A stretch of 64,000 bases of DNA, from positions 60,186-124,185 of the forward strand of contig CAZBHS010000012.1 in assembly GCA_964491915.1 (NCBI GenBank), written 5' to 3'. Every line of letters starts with the position of its first letter. The stretch's first letter is position 1. The stretch comes from JAHELQ01 sp964491915 (lineage in GTDB: Bacteria; Acidobacteriota; Aminicenantia; UBA2199). The position numbers and the translations under genes were made by a program. Below are positions 25,817 to 35,326 of this stretch, in pieces. The notes under the pieces are model-generated. The model did no database searches, had not been told where the DNA came from, and saw only the letters and a program-made list of their open reading frames with translations.

Positions 25817-26544
25817 TAGAATTTCTTGGTGATCCCGGCGGTGAGGGTGGTGTCGCTTTTTTTTATATTTTCCGCAATCGGCGCCGAGTCATAGGCCTCG
25901 GAGAGGGTGATGGATATCGCCCAATGGCCTCCCAATGACGCGGCCAGAGACACCTCCGCTTGCAGGAAATAATCCCCCAGATCCGAGAACTCCGGGATCC
26001 AGTCCAGCGATTGTTTGAGTTCCGCTGCTTCGGAGAACTTCCATACAAAGCGGTTGCCTAGTTTGAGGGCGAGAGCGTTTTCCGTGTTGCCGGACTGGAA
26101 GTATTTGATGATGCGTAGCGCGATGCCGCTATGCGCCGATAATTGAATCTTTTCCTTGTCGATGAATGTAAAGCCCACACCGGCGGCCGGAAGATATTGA
26201 TAGCGATAGTCTTTGAATCTGTCTCTCATTCCTTGTAGTTCGGCGAACAGGTGGATCCGTGGAGTGAAATTCCAATTGACCCGGCTTGACAGGGCGATTT
26301 TTTCCGCGGTTTTGTCGCCGTCGGCTTTACTGGTAAAAAAGGAACCGGCATTGAACCATTCAAACGGTCGCTTGAATGGTTTGTCCGCCGTGAAGGCGAT
26401 TGTGAAGGTGGAGGTTTTGGCGTTGCCGGTCACCAGGCTGGCTCCGATGGTGATATCGCCGCGCCACTTGTTCGGCGCCGGTTCAACCGCCGGGTAGACA
26501 AACGATACGAACAAAACGACTAAAGCTATGATCCTTAACTTCAT
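25816..26544 (-). CDS. DUF481 outer-membrane beta-barrel protein
   Basis: The 242-residue protein has a signal peptide (to about residue 18) and DUF481/YdiY-like features: WRGDITIGASLVTGNAKTST at the start of the barrel, repeated amphipathic strands, and a TAGITKKF end with terminal phenylalanine. YdiY-type proteins are salt-induced outer-membrane proteins of unknown transport role. The ATG at 26544 has GAGGAG directly upstream and is preferred to 26568. It is the first gene of a pair with the MFS transporter. Confidence 0.82.
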   Translation of the reverse strand: MKLRIIALVVLFVSFVYPAVEPAPNKWRGDITIGASLVTGNAKTSTFTIAFTADKPFKRPFEWFNAGSFFTSKADGDKTAEKIALSSRVNWNFTPRIHLFAELQGMRDRFKDYRYQYLPAAGVGFTFIDKEKIQLSAHSGIALRIIKYFQSGNTENALALKLGNRFVWKFSEAAELKQSLDWIPEFSDLGDYFLQAEVSLAASLGGHWAISITLSEAYDSAPIAENIKKSDTTLTAGITKKF

Positions 26545-26646
26545 ATCTCCTCTCTCCTTGGGACACAAAACATTGTCTTAACTAAATTATGTGGCGGAGA
26601 GGAGGGAATGTCAACCGTTTTTTTTTAGAAGTGGGGAAGGGTGAAG

Positions 26647-26680
26647 AAAAGGAGGGACAGCAGATGCTGTCCCTCCTTTT
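26647..26680 (-). terminator. Rho-independent terminator of malic enzyme gene
   Basis: A 16-bp perfect inverted repeat (26647-26662 with 26665-26680) flanked by A and T runs. Read on the minus strand it lies 30 bp beyond the malic enzyme stop and ends in a T-rich stretch. Confidence 0.85.
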
Positions 26681-26710
26681 GAAGGGTTGTTTATTGTATG
26701 CAAAAAAAAA

Positions 26711-28165
26711 TTACTTTACTGTATCGATCGCTGTTTTTAAGGCCGCTTCCAGAACGCTGTTGTCCGGGGTCTTGACATAATTCTCTTTCATCAGCAGATC
26801 CATAATCGCTCGCGCCTCTTTGATATCTTCGAGGGTCTTGTCGTATGCGGTTTGCCAATCGATTTCCAGCCTGGCGACGCCGTTTTTGATGGCTGTCTGG
26901 GCCACATCCGCCGCTTCCTGGGCGAAGACTTCGGTCTCGTCCATGGTGGGCATGATATAATCGGGACCGATACCTTTCTTTTCGGCGAAATTAGCCACCG
27001 AATAGGCCGCCGCGATGGCCATCTCGTCTGTGACTTTGCGGGCCCGCACCAACAGTGATCCTTTCAGGATGCCGGGGAAGCCAAGGGAGTTGTTGACCTG
27101 GTTGGGAAAATCGCCCCGGCCGGTGGCCACAATGTAAGCGCCCGCTTCTTTAGCGGCGTAGGGATAGATCTCCGGTACCGGGTTGGCGCACGCGAACACG
27201 ATGGGTTTGGTTCCCATACTTTTGATCCATTCGGGTTTTACTGTATCGGGTCCCGGTTTGCTGAGAGCGATGAGCACGTCGGCGCCTTTGATGGCGTTTT
27301 CCATACCGTCGATGCAATCTGGATTGGTTTTTTCGCACAATTCCCATTTACGGTAGAAGCGGGGATCGGCTTTGACGTCGTCGCGCTTTTTGTGCAGCGA
27401 ACCGCGGGAATCGAACAGGATCATATTTTCGGGATCGGCTCCGGCCTGTAAAATAAGGCGTGCGATGGTGGTATTTGAAGCGCCGGCGCCGTTGAAGACA
27501 ATCTTTACCTTGTCTATGTCTTTGCCGACAATTCTCAAGGCGTTGATCAGGCCGGCGAGGGTGACGCTTCCGGTGCCCTGGGCATCATCATGCCACACCG
27601 GGATATCGCATTCTTCCCTCAAGGTGTCCAGTACTTTGTAACAATTGGGCTGGGAAATATCTTCCAGGTTGACTGCGCCAAAACTGGGCTGAAGCATTTT
27701 TACAAATTCGATGATTTTGTCGGGATCGTGTTCGCCCTTTTTGTTGTAACTATCAACGCATAATGCCACACCATCGACGCCGCCGAGGTATTTCATTAAA
27801 TAGGCTTTTCCTTCCATGACGCCGAGGCCGCCGGGAGGGGTGCAGTCGCCGTCGCCAAGGACGCGGGTGGAATCGGAAACGACAGCCACCAAATTGCCGC
27901 GGTTGGAAATATCGAATGATGCGTCGTTATTATCGCGAATCGTGGTTGAAATTTTAGAAACTCCGGGAGTATAATAGACATTGAACCAATTAAATCCATA
28001 AACTCCGGCTTTGGGCATGGTAACCATTTTGCCGCCGTAGAATTTGTGGGTGGCGAGAGAAAGTTCTTTTAAAAATATGGTTTTACCTTTGGCTATCTGT
28101 TCCTGGGTAAAATCACCAGGGAAGAGCTCGTCAAGGTTTGTCAGAGAGAGATCGATTTTTGACAT
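26711..28165 (-). CDS. NAD(P)-dependent malic enzyme
   Basis: The 484-residue enzyme oxidatively decarboxylates malate to pyruvate, yielding NAD(P)H and CO2. Markers are VYYTPGVS (catalytic Tyr region), VSDSTRVLGDGD, the metal-site LEDISQPNC segment, PVWHDDAQGTGSV and the Rossmann motif FNGAGASNTTIA. The ATG at 28165 follows GGAGG by 7 bp; the longer open frame to 28273 has no such site. Length is close to that of short bacterial malic enzymes plus a C-terminal extension of about 40 residues. It is monocistronic with its own terminator. Confidence 0.93.
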   Translation of the reverse strand: MSKIDLSLTNLDELFPGDFTQEQIAKGKTIFLKELSLATHKFYGGKMVTMPKAGVYGFNWFNVYYTPGVSKISTTIRDNNDASFDISNRGNLVAVVSDSTRVLGDGDCTPPGGLGVMEGKAYLMKYLGGVDGVALCVDSYNKKGEHDPDKIIEFVKMLQPSFGAVNLEDISQPNCYKVLDTLREECDIPVWHDDAQGTGSVTLAGLINALRIVGKDIDKVKIVFNGAGASNTTIARLILQAGADPENMILFDSRGSLHKKRDDVKADPRFYRKWELCEKTNPDCIDGMENAIKGADVLIALSKPGPDTVKPEWIKSMGTKPIVFACANPVPEIYPYAAKEAGAYIVATGRGDFPNQVNNSLGFPGILKGSLLVRARKVTDEMAIAAAYSVANFAEKKGIGPDYIMPTMDETEVFAQEAADVAQTAIKNGVARLEIDWQTAYDKTLEDIKEARAIMDLLMKENYVKTPDNSVLEAALKTAIDTVK

Positions 28166-28294
28166 GTGAAAACCTCCAAAAAATTTAGAAAAAAATTTTA
28201 GTTGCCAAGTGCACACCTTAGCCTTTTTTTTAAAAAGAATCAAGTAATTTGAACTCAAAAAAATATTTTTCACAGGAGTTGTGAAAAAACGTGG

Positions 28295-29104
28295 CTACAA
28301 TTCGACTTTTTCCGGCATTTGAGATAAAATTTCCACCATTTGGGAATGGATTTTACCGTTGGTGGCCAAAACCTCTTTTTTGAACGGGTCGAATGGTTGG
28401 CCGGAAAAATCGGTGACTGTTCCGCCAGCCTCTTCCACAAACACCACGGCGGCGGCTGTGTCCCAGGGATGGAGTTTCATTTCCCAGAAGCCGTCGAACC
28501 GGCCGGCCGCCACATAGGAGAGATCGATAGCCGCGGCGCCCATGCGGCGGATTCCTTGCGAGACTTTGATGAGTGTGAGGAAGTGGTCTAGATTATTGTC
28601 TTCCGATTCTCTCAGATCATAGGGAAACCCGGTGGACAGGAGTGATCGCCCGAGATCTTGCTCGCCCGAGACCTGTAATCTCGTTTTATTGAGGAAAGCG
28701 CCTTGGCCTTTGACAGACCAGAATAGTTCGTCCAGCATCGGATTGTACACCATGCCCAGGTAGGGGCGGCGTTCCACCATCAGCGCGATACTGACGCAAA
28801 AAAACGGAAGCGTGTGAACATAGTTGGTGGTGCCGTCGATGGGATCGATGACCCATAAAAATTCGCCGGGGTTGTCGATTCGCAGATCCTCTTCCCCCAT
28901 GATGGAGTGGGAGGGGAATTGATTACTGATCACCGTGTGGATGATATCCTGGCTTTGCCTGTCCCGCTGGGTAATCAAATCGATGTCTCCCTTGAACTCT
29001 ACATGGGGCTTTTCAAAAAAGCGCTCTTTTAAAAACGATCCGGCCAGAAGCGCCGCATCCCGCGCCGCATCTACGCATTTTTGGTCAAAATCTCTCATCC
29101 GCAT
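28295..29104 (-). CDS. Inositol monophosphatase family phosphatase
   Basis: The 269-residue Mg2+-dependent phosphatase carries the full family set: GEED, WVIDPIDGTTNYVH and LHPWDTAAAVVFVEEAGG. The substrate may be inositol phosphate, PAP or another sugar phosphate; SuhB-like members can also bind RNA polymerase. GAGGAG lies 3 bp before the ATG at 29104, with a second ATG two codons on. It is divergent from lepB with 75 bp between them. Confidence 0.92.
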   Translation of the reverse strand: MRMRDFDQKCVDAARDAALLAGSFLKERFFEKPHVEFKGDIDLITQRDRQSQDIIHTVISNQFPSHSIMGEEDLRIDNPGEFLWVIDPIDGTTNYVHTLPFFCVSIALMVERRPYLGMVYNPMLDELFWSVKGQGAFLNKTRLQVSGEQDLGRSLLSTGFPYDLRESEDNNLDHFLTLIKVSQGIRRMGAAAIDLSYVAAGRFDGFWEMKLHPWDTAAAVVFVEEAGGTVTDFSGQPFDPFKKEVLATNGKIHSQMVEILSQMPEKVEL

Positions 29105-29145
29105 GTCTCCTCTCATTGTATACAAAGCTCCATTTTACCATAGTA

Positions 29146-29174
29146 TTGATTTTCATTGGGATTTGCAGTAAAAT
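29146..29174 (+). promoter_or_regulatory. Promoter abutting lepB start (leaderless)
   Basis: TTGATT and TAAAAT with a 17-bp spacer; the -10 box ends 5 bp before the lepB ATG. No Shine-Dalgarno sequence lies upstream of the ATG, so the mRNA probably begins at or beside the start codon. Confidence 0.6.
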
Positions 29175-29179
29175 AAACG

Positions 29180-29917
29180 ATGATTAAACGATATTTAGAA
29201 AAAAGGAAACAGATCCGGCTGAGGCTCAACGAGGAGCGTCAAAAAGAGCGCGAAGACAAAGGGGTGTTCAGAGAATACTTCGAGCTGATCACCGAAACGC
29301 TGATTTTTGTATTTTTTGTTATGACTTTTCTTTTGCAATCCTTTGTCATTCCCACAGGTTCCATGGAAGACACTCTGCTTATCGGCGACCATTTATTGGT
29401 GGACAAAGTCAGTTATTCCCGGTCCCTGAGTTTCCTGGACGGTATCCTATTGCCACAATTAACCATTGACCGCGGTATGATTGTGACATTTAAGTCTCCC
29501 GCAGAAATGGAGAAGGAATACGTCAAACGTGTGATCGGATTGCCGGGTGAAACCATTAAAATCATCAACAAGAAAGTCTATATAAATGGCGAACCGCTTG
29601 AAGAATCCTACACATATTTTAAAGATGAACGGATCAAGAGCGGATACCGGGACAATTTCCCCGATTATGTCGTTCCGAAAGGCCATTACTTTTGTATGGG
29701 CGACAATCGCGACAACAGCTTTGATTCCCGCTTCTGGGGCCCAGTGCCAGAAGACTACATTATCGGTAAACCATGGAGGATCTACTGGTCTATCCAGTCC
29801 TCTACTGCCGAATACCTGACTCCGGGTTTGTGGCACAAGGTAAAAGATTTATTTGCCACTGTGATTAATTTTTTCCCCAGAACCAGGTGGAGTCGCACTC
29901 TGAAACGACTCGAATAG
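29180..29917 (+). CDS. lepB: Signal peptidase I
   Basis: The 245-residue enzyme removes signal peptides from Sec- and Tat-exported proteins on the outer face of the inner membrane. It has one TM segment (about residues 40-56), the nucleophilic Ser 61 in PTGSMEDTL, the general base Lys 116 in YVKRVIGLPG, and the GDNRDNSFDSR box at 174-184. Only one N-terminal membrane helix is present, preceded by a long charged region. It is probably transcribed from the abutting promoter as a leaderless message. Confidence 0.95.
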   Translation: MIKRYLEKRKQIRLRLNEERQKEREDKGVFREYFELITETLIFVFFVMTFLLQSFVIPTGSMEDTLLIGDHLLVDKVSYSRSLSFLDGILLPQLTIDRGMIVTFKSPAEMEKEYVKRVIGLPGETIKIINKKVYINGEPLEESYTYFKDERIKSGYRDNFPDYVVPKGHYFCMGDNRDNSFDSRFWGPVPEDYIIGKPWRIYWSIQSSTAEYLTPGLWHKVKDLFATVINFFPRTRWSRTLKRLE

Positions 29918-30101
29918 TCGCCGCCGGTCCTGAGGCCGGTTCCCGGGATAGTTCCTATCGGTGGACGTTGACTTAAATTGTGGAATCATATAAAATGATG
30001 CTTTTGTATAGTGCCGGAAGCATAGATAGGGGAAGGTGGAATTCCCGGGGCATTGTATGAAACGATAGTTTTCGATTTTCTAAATTCTAAGGAGAATGTG
30101 T

Positions 30102-31076
30102 ATGGCGAAACGAGCATTGATTACCGGTATCACCGGTCAAGACGGATCTTACCTGGCTGAATTTTTATTGGAACAGGGTTATGAAGTATTCGGTATGGTC
30201 AGACGATCCAGCATGGAAAAATTCGATAGGATCGAACATATTAAGGATAAAATCCACATTCGTCAAGCCGACCTTCTGGATCAGTATTCTCTGATCAAGC
30301 TTATCGAAGAGGTACAGCCCGATGAGGTTTACAATCTGGCGGCCATGAGCTTTGTACCCACGTCATGGAACCAACCGGTTCTAACAGCGGAATTCACCGC
30401 CATCGGAGTCACCCGGATTCTGGAGGCAGTCAGGGCTGTGAATCCCAAAATCCGTTTTTACCAGGCATCTTCTTCGGAAATGTTTGGGAAGGTCAAAGAG
30501 ATTCCCCAAACCGAAACCACGCCGTTTCACCCCCGCAGCCCATATGGCGTCGCCAAAGTGTACGGTCATTGGATTACGGTCAATTATCGGGAGAGTTATG
30601 ATATTTTCGCTGTATCCGGCATTCTGTTCAACCATGAGTCCCCCCGCCGCGGTATGGAATTTGTTACCCGTAAAGTGACCCACCATGCGGCCATGATAAA
30701 ACTGGGTCTTAAAAAAGAGCTCAGGATGGGCAATCTCGACTCCAAGCGGGACTGGGGGTATGCCGGAGACTATGTGCGGGCTATGTGGATGATGTTGCAG
30801 CAGGATCAACCGGACGATTATGTGGTTGCCTCAGGCGAGACGCATTCGGTACGGGAGTTGGTGGAAATCGCCTTTTCTTACGTTGGCCTCGATTACAATG
30901 ATTTTGTCACGATCGACCCGAAATTCTTCCGGCCCGCGGAAGTGGATTTGCTGATCGGCAATCCCGAAAAAGCCAGGAATAAATTGGGCTGGGTGCCGGA
31001 AGTGAGTTTCGAGCAATTGGTCAAAATGATGGTGGATTCCGATCTGGACGCTTTGAAAAAGGAACATAACTTATGA
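30102..31076 (+). CDS. gmd: GDP-mannose 4,6-dehydratase
   Basis: The 324-residue enzyme converts GDP-mannose to GDP-4-keto-6-deoxymannose, precursor of rhamnose- or fucose-type sugars for surface polysaccharides. It has the Rossmann motif TGITGQDGSYLAE, a YGVAKVYGHW active site with the SDR Tyr and Lys, and NHESPRRGMEFVTRK substrate binding. GGAG lies 7 bp before the ATG at 30102. The stop overlaps the start of the cupin gene by 4 bp, so a GDP-mannose module is translated as a unit. Confidence 0.95.
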   Translation: MAKRALITGITGQDGSYLAEFLLEQGYEVFGMVRRSSMEKFDRIEHIKDKIHIRQADLLDQYSLIKLIEEVQPDEVYNLAAMSFVPTSWNQPVLTAEFTAIGVTRILEAVRAVNPKIRFYQASSSEMFGKVKEIPQTETTPFHPRSPYGVAKVYGHWITVNYRESYDIFAVSGILFNHESPRRGMEFVTRKVTHHAAMIKLGLKKELRMGNLDSKRDWGYAGDYVRAMWMMLQQDQPDDYVVASGETHSVRELVEIAFSYVGLDYNDFVTIDPKFFRPAEVDLLIGNPEKARNKLGWVPEVSFEQLVKMMVDSDLDALKKEHNL

Positions 31077-31417
31077 TCTATAAAGAGGACCGCCCCTGGG
31101 GTTCTTTTGAGGTTTTGTACGAAGAGGAGGGGATGAAGGTCAAACGTATCACCGTGAAACCCGGAAAACGTCTCTCCCTTCAAAGTCACAAGCAGCGTGA
31201 TGAGAATTGGCTGGTGATCGCCGGTTCCGCCATTGTGACCCTGGACCAAAAAAAGATTTATCTACTGGAAAACCAGACTGTGTTCATCCCGAAAGAGGCC
31301 AAACATAGAGTCGAAGGCAACGGCGACGTGGATTTGGTGTTCGTGGAAGTGCAGCGGGGTTCCTACCTTGGGGAAGATGATATCGTCCGCTATGAGGACG
31401 ATTTCAACCGGGCTTGA
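31073..31417 (+). CDS. Mannose-6-phosphate isomerase-type cupin
   Basis: The 114-residue single-domain cupin matches the C-terminal type II phosphomannose isomerase domain: RPWGSFEVL, VKPGKRLSLQSHKQRDENW with the metal-binding histidine and acids, and HRVEGNGDVDLVFVEVQ. Fused ManC proteins carry this domain after a GDP-mannose pyrophosphorylase; here it stands alone beside gmd. It would interconvert fructose-6-phosphate and mannose-6-phosphate, feeding GDP-mannose synthesis. A purely regulatory role is less likely. Confidence 0.88.
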   Translation: MIYKEDRPWGSFEVLYEEEGMKVKRITVKPGKRLSLQSHKQRDENWLVIAGSAIVTLDQKKIYLLENQTVFIPKEAKHRVEGNGDVDLVFVEVQRGSYLGEDDIVRYEDDFNRA

Positions 31418-32527
31418 TTAGCCTCTGGTCAACCGTTTTAAATGGCGGTGCAAACGCCGCCTTATTTTATTGAAGTTCACAGATTCCACAACCGGATGAA
31501 CCCTGTTCGAGAGAATGATATATTTGGTTTCTTCCTCCGGCTCCATCCAGATTGATGTTCCGGTGAATCCATTGTGTCCGATGGCCTTCCTGGAGAGCGA
31601 ACGTCCACCTGATGTTTGCAGGGAGGAATTTAATTTGAATCCCAATGAGCGATGGCTTTTTTTGAACGGAGTTTTATTCTCCCAAAACAATTTGATTGTC
31701 TCAGGTTTCAAAATAGTGGCTGTCGAGGGGAAAAATTCTTTAGATATCCGGAAAAGGTCGGCGGTTGTGGAGAACAATCCCGCGTTCCCGGCGCTGCCGC
31801 CGCAGTAGGACGAGTTACCGTCGTGTGTTTCGCCCCGGATGACTCCGGTCCTCCAATTGAATGTTTTTCCGAGGTCTGTGTATCGCTCCATCTCCGCCGC
31901 TTTTTTCCGTTCAAATTCATTACCTTTCTCTGTGGGAGCGACAGCCGGTAATAGATGGGGCGGCGCCTCCAGGAATGTATTATTTAGCCCCAGAGGCTCG
32001 ATAATGATTTTTTTAGCTAAGGCTCCAAACTCACTAGATCCGACTTTTTGGAGTATAAAATGGAGCAGGATGTAGCCGATGCAGGAATAGTTGACCTGCG
32101 CTCCGGGCTTTGATTCGAGAGACATGGATGCGATGGTATCTAGATAGGGGTGGGGATTGAGATAGAGAGGCTCCCATGCGGGTAATCCGCTGGTGTGAGT
32201 GAGCAGTTGGGCAATGGTGCAATCGAATGGGAAGGTGGGGAAAAAGGTTTTGACGCAGGCGTTTAAGGAGATTTTTTTCCGTTCTGAAAAATACAAGACC
32301 AGGAAGGCGGTAATCAGGGGTTTAGTGAGAGAGGCAAGGTCATAAATGGTATCCGGCCCGGCAAGCTCTTTTTTGGGGACCAATGATTTGAAGCCATAGG
32401 CTTTTTGAAAGACAATCCTGTCCTTGCGGGCCGCCAGGATGGAGATTCCCGGGAAGATTCCCTTCCCGGACCATTCGTGTACCAATGTATCTATTTTTAC
32501 TGCAGGCGGAGACGCGTTGTCAGTCAT
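31418..32527 (-). CDS. Beta-lactamase-family serine hydrolase
   Basis: The 369-residue protein has class C/esterase-type penicillin-binding motifs: SLTK (nucleophile and base), YSC where YxN is usual, and HNGFTGTS. No signal peptide is seen, so it is probably cytoplasmic or exported in another way. The Asn-to-Cys change in the second motif may favour esterase or peptidase activity over beta-lactamase. Its ATG lies 8 nt inside the oxidoreductase gene, which places it at the end of the bam-lpx operon. Substrate unknown. Confidence 0.85.
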   Translation of the reverse strand: MTDNASPPAVKIDTLVHEWSGKGIFPGISILAARKDRIVFQKAYGFKSLVPKKELAGPDTIYDLASLTKPLITAFLVLYFSERKKISLNACVKTFFPTFPFDCTIAQLLTHTSGLPAWEPLYLNPHPYLDTIASMSLESKPGAQVNYSCIGYILLHFILQKVGSSEFGALAKKIIIEPLGLNNTFLEAPPHLLPAVAPTEKGNEFERKKAAEMERYTDLGKTFNWRTGVIRGETHDGNSSYCGGSAGNAGLFSTTADLFRISKEFFPSTATILKPETIKLFWENKTPFKKSHRSLGFKLNSSLQTSGGRSLSRKAIGHNGFTGTSIWMEPEEETKYIILSNRVHPVVESVNFNKIRRRLHRHLKRLTRG

Positions 32528-33440
32528 GAACCGGCGGAATCTCGATGGCGTTGGATATCCTGATTGCCACATCCAGGGCCGATCGCGCGTCGCCGGCCGT
32601 TACATTGTAATTCTCTCCTGAGGTAACGGTTTTGTAAAAGTTGTTCCAGAGGTTTACCAATGGTTCGACTTCCACTATTTCCGGGATATCTTCGTTAATC
32701 TCTTTACCTTTGATGGTATACATCTTCACCCGCTTTTTCTGGTAATCCAGGGAGATGTAGTTGTTTTTCTGGAAGATACGCAATTTACGGGTTTTTTTCT
32801 GCGATACCCGGCTTGCGGTTAGGTTGGCCACAAGACCGGATTCGAATTTTAGCCTCACATTGGCGATATCGATTTTGTTGGAAATAATGGGGACTCCGGA
32901 CGCGTGTATCTCTTGAATCGGAGTTTTGTCCCAGTGAAGCACGATGTCGATGTCGTGAATCATGAGATCCATGATGACATCCACATCCAACGATCTGGGA
33001 GAAAACGAGCCCAATCTCTGCACTTCGATAAATAGAGGTTTGGTTACTTTCCCTTCGATGTATTCCACCGCCGGATTGAATCGCTCCAGGTGCCCGACGC
33101 CGATGGTCAGGTTCTTTTGGTTGGCGAAGTCGATCAATTCATCCGCTTCCTGGATGGTTTTTGTAAAGGGCTTTTCCACCAATAAATTTTTCCCCTGTTC
33201 TAGAAAAAAACGGGCGATGGGATAATGGCATTCGGTCGGTGTCGATATCATGACCGCATCGACCTTATCCGCCATGTCTTCGATGTTTGCGCAGCGCTGG
33301 ACCTGATAAGGTTCGCACGCCGCTTCCAATATTTCGCTATTGGTATCAGTTGCGCAAGTTAATTCCAGGTTCGGCAGGGAGTTTACCACCCTCAAGTGGT
33401 TTTTTCCCATTGCCCCGGTTCCAATAATTCCTACTTTCAT
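32520..33440 (-). CDS. Gfo/Idh/MocA-family oxidoreductase in lpx cluster
   Basis: The 306-residue NAD(P)-dependent enzyme has the Rossmann motif GIIGTGAMGKNH and the EKPFTKT strand-loop with the catalytic Lys typical of the family. Position directly after lpxA suggests a nucleotide-sugar substrate. GnnA, which oxidises UDP-GlcNAc at C3 before lipid A synthesis in some bacteria, belongs to the same superfamily and sits in similar places; no GnnB-type aminotransferase is in the window, so that assignment is only a hypothesis. Confidence 0.85.
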   Translation of the reverse strand: MKVGIIGTGAMGKNHLRVVNSLPNLELTCATDTNSEILEAACEPYQVQRCANIEDMADKVDAVMISTPTECHYPIARFFLEQGKNLLVEKPFTKTIQEADELIDFANQKNLTIGVGHLERFNPAVEYIEGKVTKPLFIEVQRLGSFSPRSLDVDVIMDLMIHDIDIVLHWDKTPIQEIHASGVPIISNKIDIANVRLKFESGLVANLTASRVSQKKTRKLRIFQKNNYISLDYQKKRVKMYTIKGKEINEDIPEIVEVEPLVNLWNNFYKTVTSGENYNVTAGDARSALDVAIRISNAIEIPPVHD

Positions 33441-33494
33441 GTTTTCCCTTTAATTCATTTAAGTAAAGGCAGCGTAACGCTGCCCCGTCCGTAT

Positions 33495-34307
33495 TTAGCT
33501 TTCGAATTTAAAATTCTTCAAAATTCCCCGTTTGGTATTGCTGATGAAGCTGATGATAGCCTCAGCTTCTTCAGAACCAGGATATTCGCTTTGCAACCGT
33601 TCCACCGCCTGGGATGTATTCAGGTCCGAGTGGTAGATAATTTTAAAGATTTCCTTGACGGTTTTGATGAATTCCCTGCTGATACCATTGCGCATCATCC
33701 CAATCGAATTGGGACCGTAGAAGTAATAAGTGTCGCGCGATTGGGACACTTTCGCAAACGGGAGTATGTCTTGTAGAACAATGGTGTATCCACCGATATA
33801 GGCGTTTCTTCCCACCCTGGTGAATTGATGTACCGAAGAAAACGCACCCACCACGGCATTGTCTCCGATTTCAACATGCCCCGCCAATGTTGCGCCGTTG
33901 GTGAGAATCACATGGTTGCCCAATTGGCAATCATGGGCGATGTGTGAGTAGGCCATGATGAAATTGTGATTGCCGATCCGCGTGGTGTGGCCGCCCTTTG
34001 CAGTACCTCTGTTAATGGTGACGAATTCCCTGATGGTGTTATGGTCGCCGATCTCGACGAACGTGTCCTCGTCTTTGAATGTGATGTCTTGAGGGTCGGT
34101 TCCGATCGAACTGAACGGAAATATTTTGCAATGGGCGCCGATTTTCGTGTTTTTATCGATGACGGCGTGATGCATTATCGTGGTATGATCGCCAACGGCG
34201 ACTTTCGCTCCGATCATTGCATAGGCTCCGACTGTGATGTTCTGTCCAAGCCGGGCCTGTGGATCAATGATGGCAGTGGGGTGAATGTTTTGATTTTCTG
34301 TACTCAT
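33495..34307 (-). CDS. lpxA: UDP-acylglucosamine acyltransferase
   Basis: The 270-residue enzyme transfers a hydroxyacyl chain from ACP to the first sugar of lipid A. It is a left-handed beta-helix: hexapeptide repeats such as IGDHNTIREFVTINRGT run through residues 10-190, with MAYSHIAHDCQLGN containing the catalytic histidine. The helical C-terminal domain follows. The ATG is immediately after the fabZ stop, so acyl-chain elongation and lipid A acylation are coupled. The hydrocarbon ruler residue cannot be judged by eye. Confidence 0.94.
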   Translation of the reverse strand: MSTENQNIHPTAIIDPQARLGQNITVGAYAMIGAKVAVGDHTTIMHHAVIDKNTKIGAHCKIFPFSSIGTDPQDITFKDEDTFVEIGDHNTIREFVTINRGTAKGGHTTRIGNHNFIMAYSHIAHDCQLGNHVILTNGATLAGHVEIGDNAVVGAFSSVHQFTRVGRNAYIGGYTIVLQDILPFAKVSQSRDTYYFYGPNSIGMMRNGISREFIKTVKEIFKIIYHSDLNTSQAVERLQSEYPGSEEAEAIISFISNTKRGILKNFKFES

Positions 34308-34745
34308 CTATCCTGCTATTGACGACATAAGCTGCGCTTCGGCAGCGATTTTTCCATCCACATAGGCCTTTCCTTCAACTACCGAAAAATTGCCCCGATG
34401 TCGGATTAGTTTCAATTCTAGATCCAACCGGTCTCCCGGGACAACCAACCGTTTGAACCGCGCTTTGTCGATACCGGCAAAGTAAGCCATTCTTTTCTCT
34501 TTCGGCAGTTTGCGTAGCATGTAAATTGCGCCCAACTGCGCCAGGGCTTCAAGTATCATCACCCCCGGGAACACAGCTTGCTGTGGAAAATGTCCCTGGA
34601 ATACCGGCTCATTGGCGGTTATATTTTTATAACCTTTGATGACGCCGGTTTCCTCGTCTATTTCTATTACCCGGTCCACTAAAAGGAACGGGTAACGGTG
34701 GGGAATAATCTCCCTGATTTCTTCTAAATTTATTATAGCTTCCAT
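34308..34745 (-). CDS. fabZ: 3-hydroxyacyl-ACP dehydratase
   Basis: The 145-residue hot-dog-fold enzyme dehydrates 3-hydroxyacyl-ACP in fatty acid synthesis and competes with lpxA for the same pool. Catalytic His lies in PHRYPFLLVDRV and Glu in GHFPQQAVFPGVMILEALAQ. It sits 6 bp after skp and directly before lpxA. Length is normal. Confidence 0.95.
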   Translation of the reverse strand: MEAIINLEEIREIIPHRYPFLLVDRVIEIDEETGVIKGYKNITANEPVFQGHFPQQAVFPGVMILEALAQLGAIYMLRKLPKEKRMAYFAGIDKARFKRLVVPGDRLDLELKLIRHRGNFSVVEGKAYVDGKIAAEAQLMSSIAG

Positions 34746-34751
34746 CTTCTC

Positions 34752-35258
34752 TTATTTGGAATATTTTTGATCGTAAGCTTTGATGACTTCGTTTGTGATG
34801 TCGATGGTTTTGTCGAAGTAGGAAATTCCGGAGTTGCTCAGATCAAAAATAATGGTGAAGCCTTTGGCGGCGCCGATTTTTTCGATGATAGGCATAATTT
34901 CTTTGTACATGGTCTGCATCTCTTTCTGGTATCTTGCCTGAAATTCTTTCTGCGCGTCTTCCACGAATCTTTTAAAGTTGATTCTTTTTCCCTGGAGATC
35001 GGCAGCCTTTTTTTCTTTGGCTTCAGCGTTGAGGGCGGGACTCATTAATTCTTTTTCAAGCTTTTTGATGGCGTCTTCCATCCCTTTGATCTGCTGCTGT
35101 TTATCATCGCCGAGTTTTTCCAATTTGGCTTTTACCTGTTTACCTCTGATTGTTTCGGAAACAACTTTCTGAGGATTGATGACACCGATTTTAGCCTCTG
35201 CATAGGCAACTACGCTCAATGCTACGATTGTAAGTACGATTACTAAAGTTTTTTTCAT
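34752..35258 (-). CDS. skp: Periplasmic chaperone, OmpH/Skp family
   Basis: The 168-residue protein has a signal peptide (residues 1-22), then a beta start (KIGVINPQKVV) and long charged coiled-coil helices (about residues 45-120) that form the tentacles of the trimer. Skp carries unfolded outer-membrane proteins across the periplasm to BamA, which is encoded just upstream. AAGGAG precedes the ATG. Confidence 0.9.
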   Translation of the reverse strand: MKKTLVIVLTIVALSVVAYAEAKIGVINPQKVVSETIRGKQVKAKLEKLGDDKQQQIKGMEDAIKKLEKELMSPALNAEAKEKKAADLQGKRINFKRFVEDAQKEFQARYQKEMQTMYKEIMPIIEKIGAAKGFTIIFDLSNSGISYFDKTIDITNEVIKAYDQKYSK

Positions 35259-35326
35259 TTCTCACTCCTTGAGTTCCGCCGGGATCTGGAACCTCCAATA
35301 TATTCCCGGCAGAAGCGCTATATATT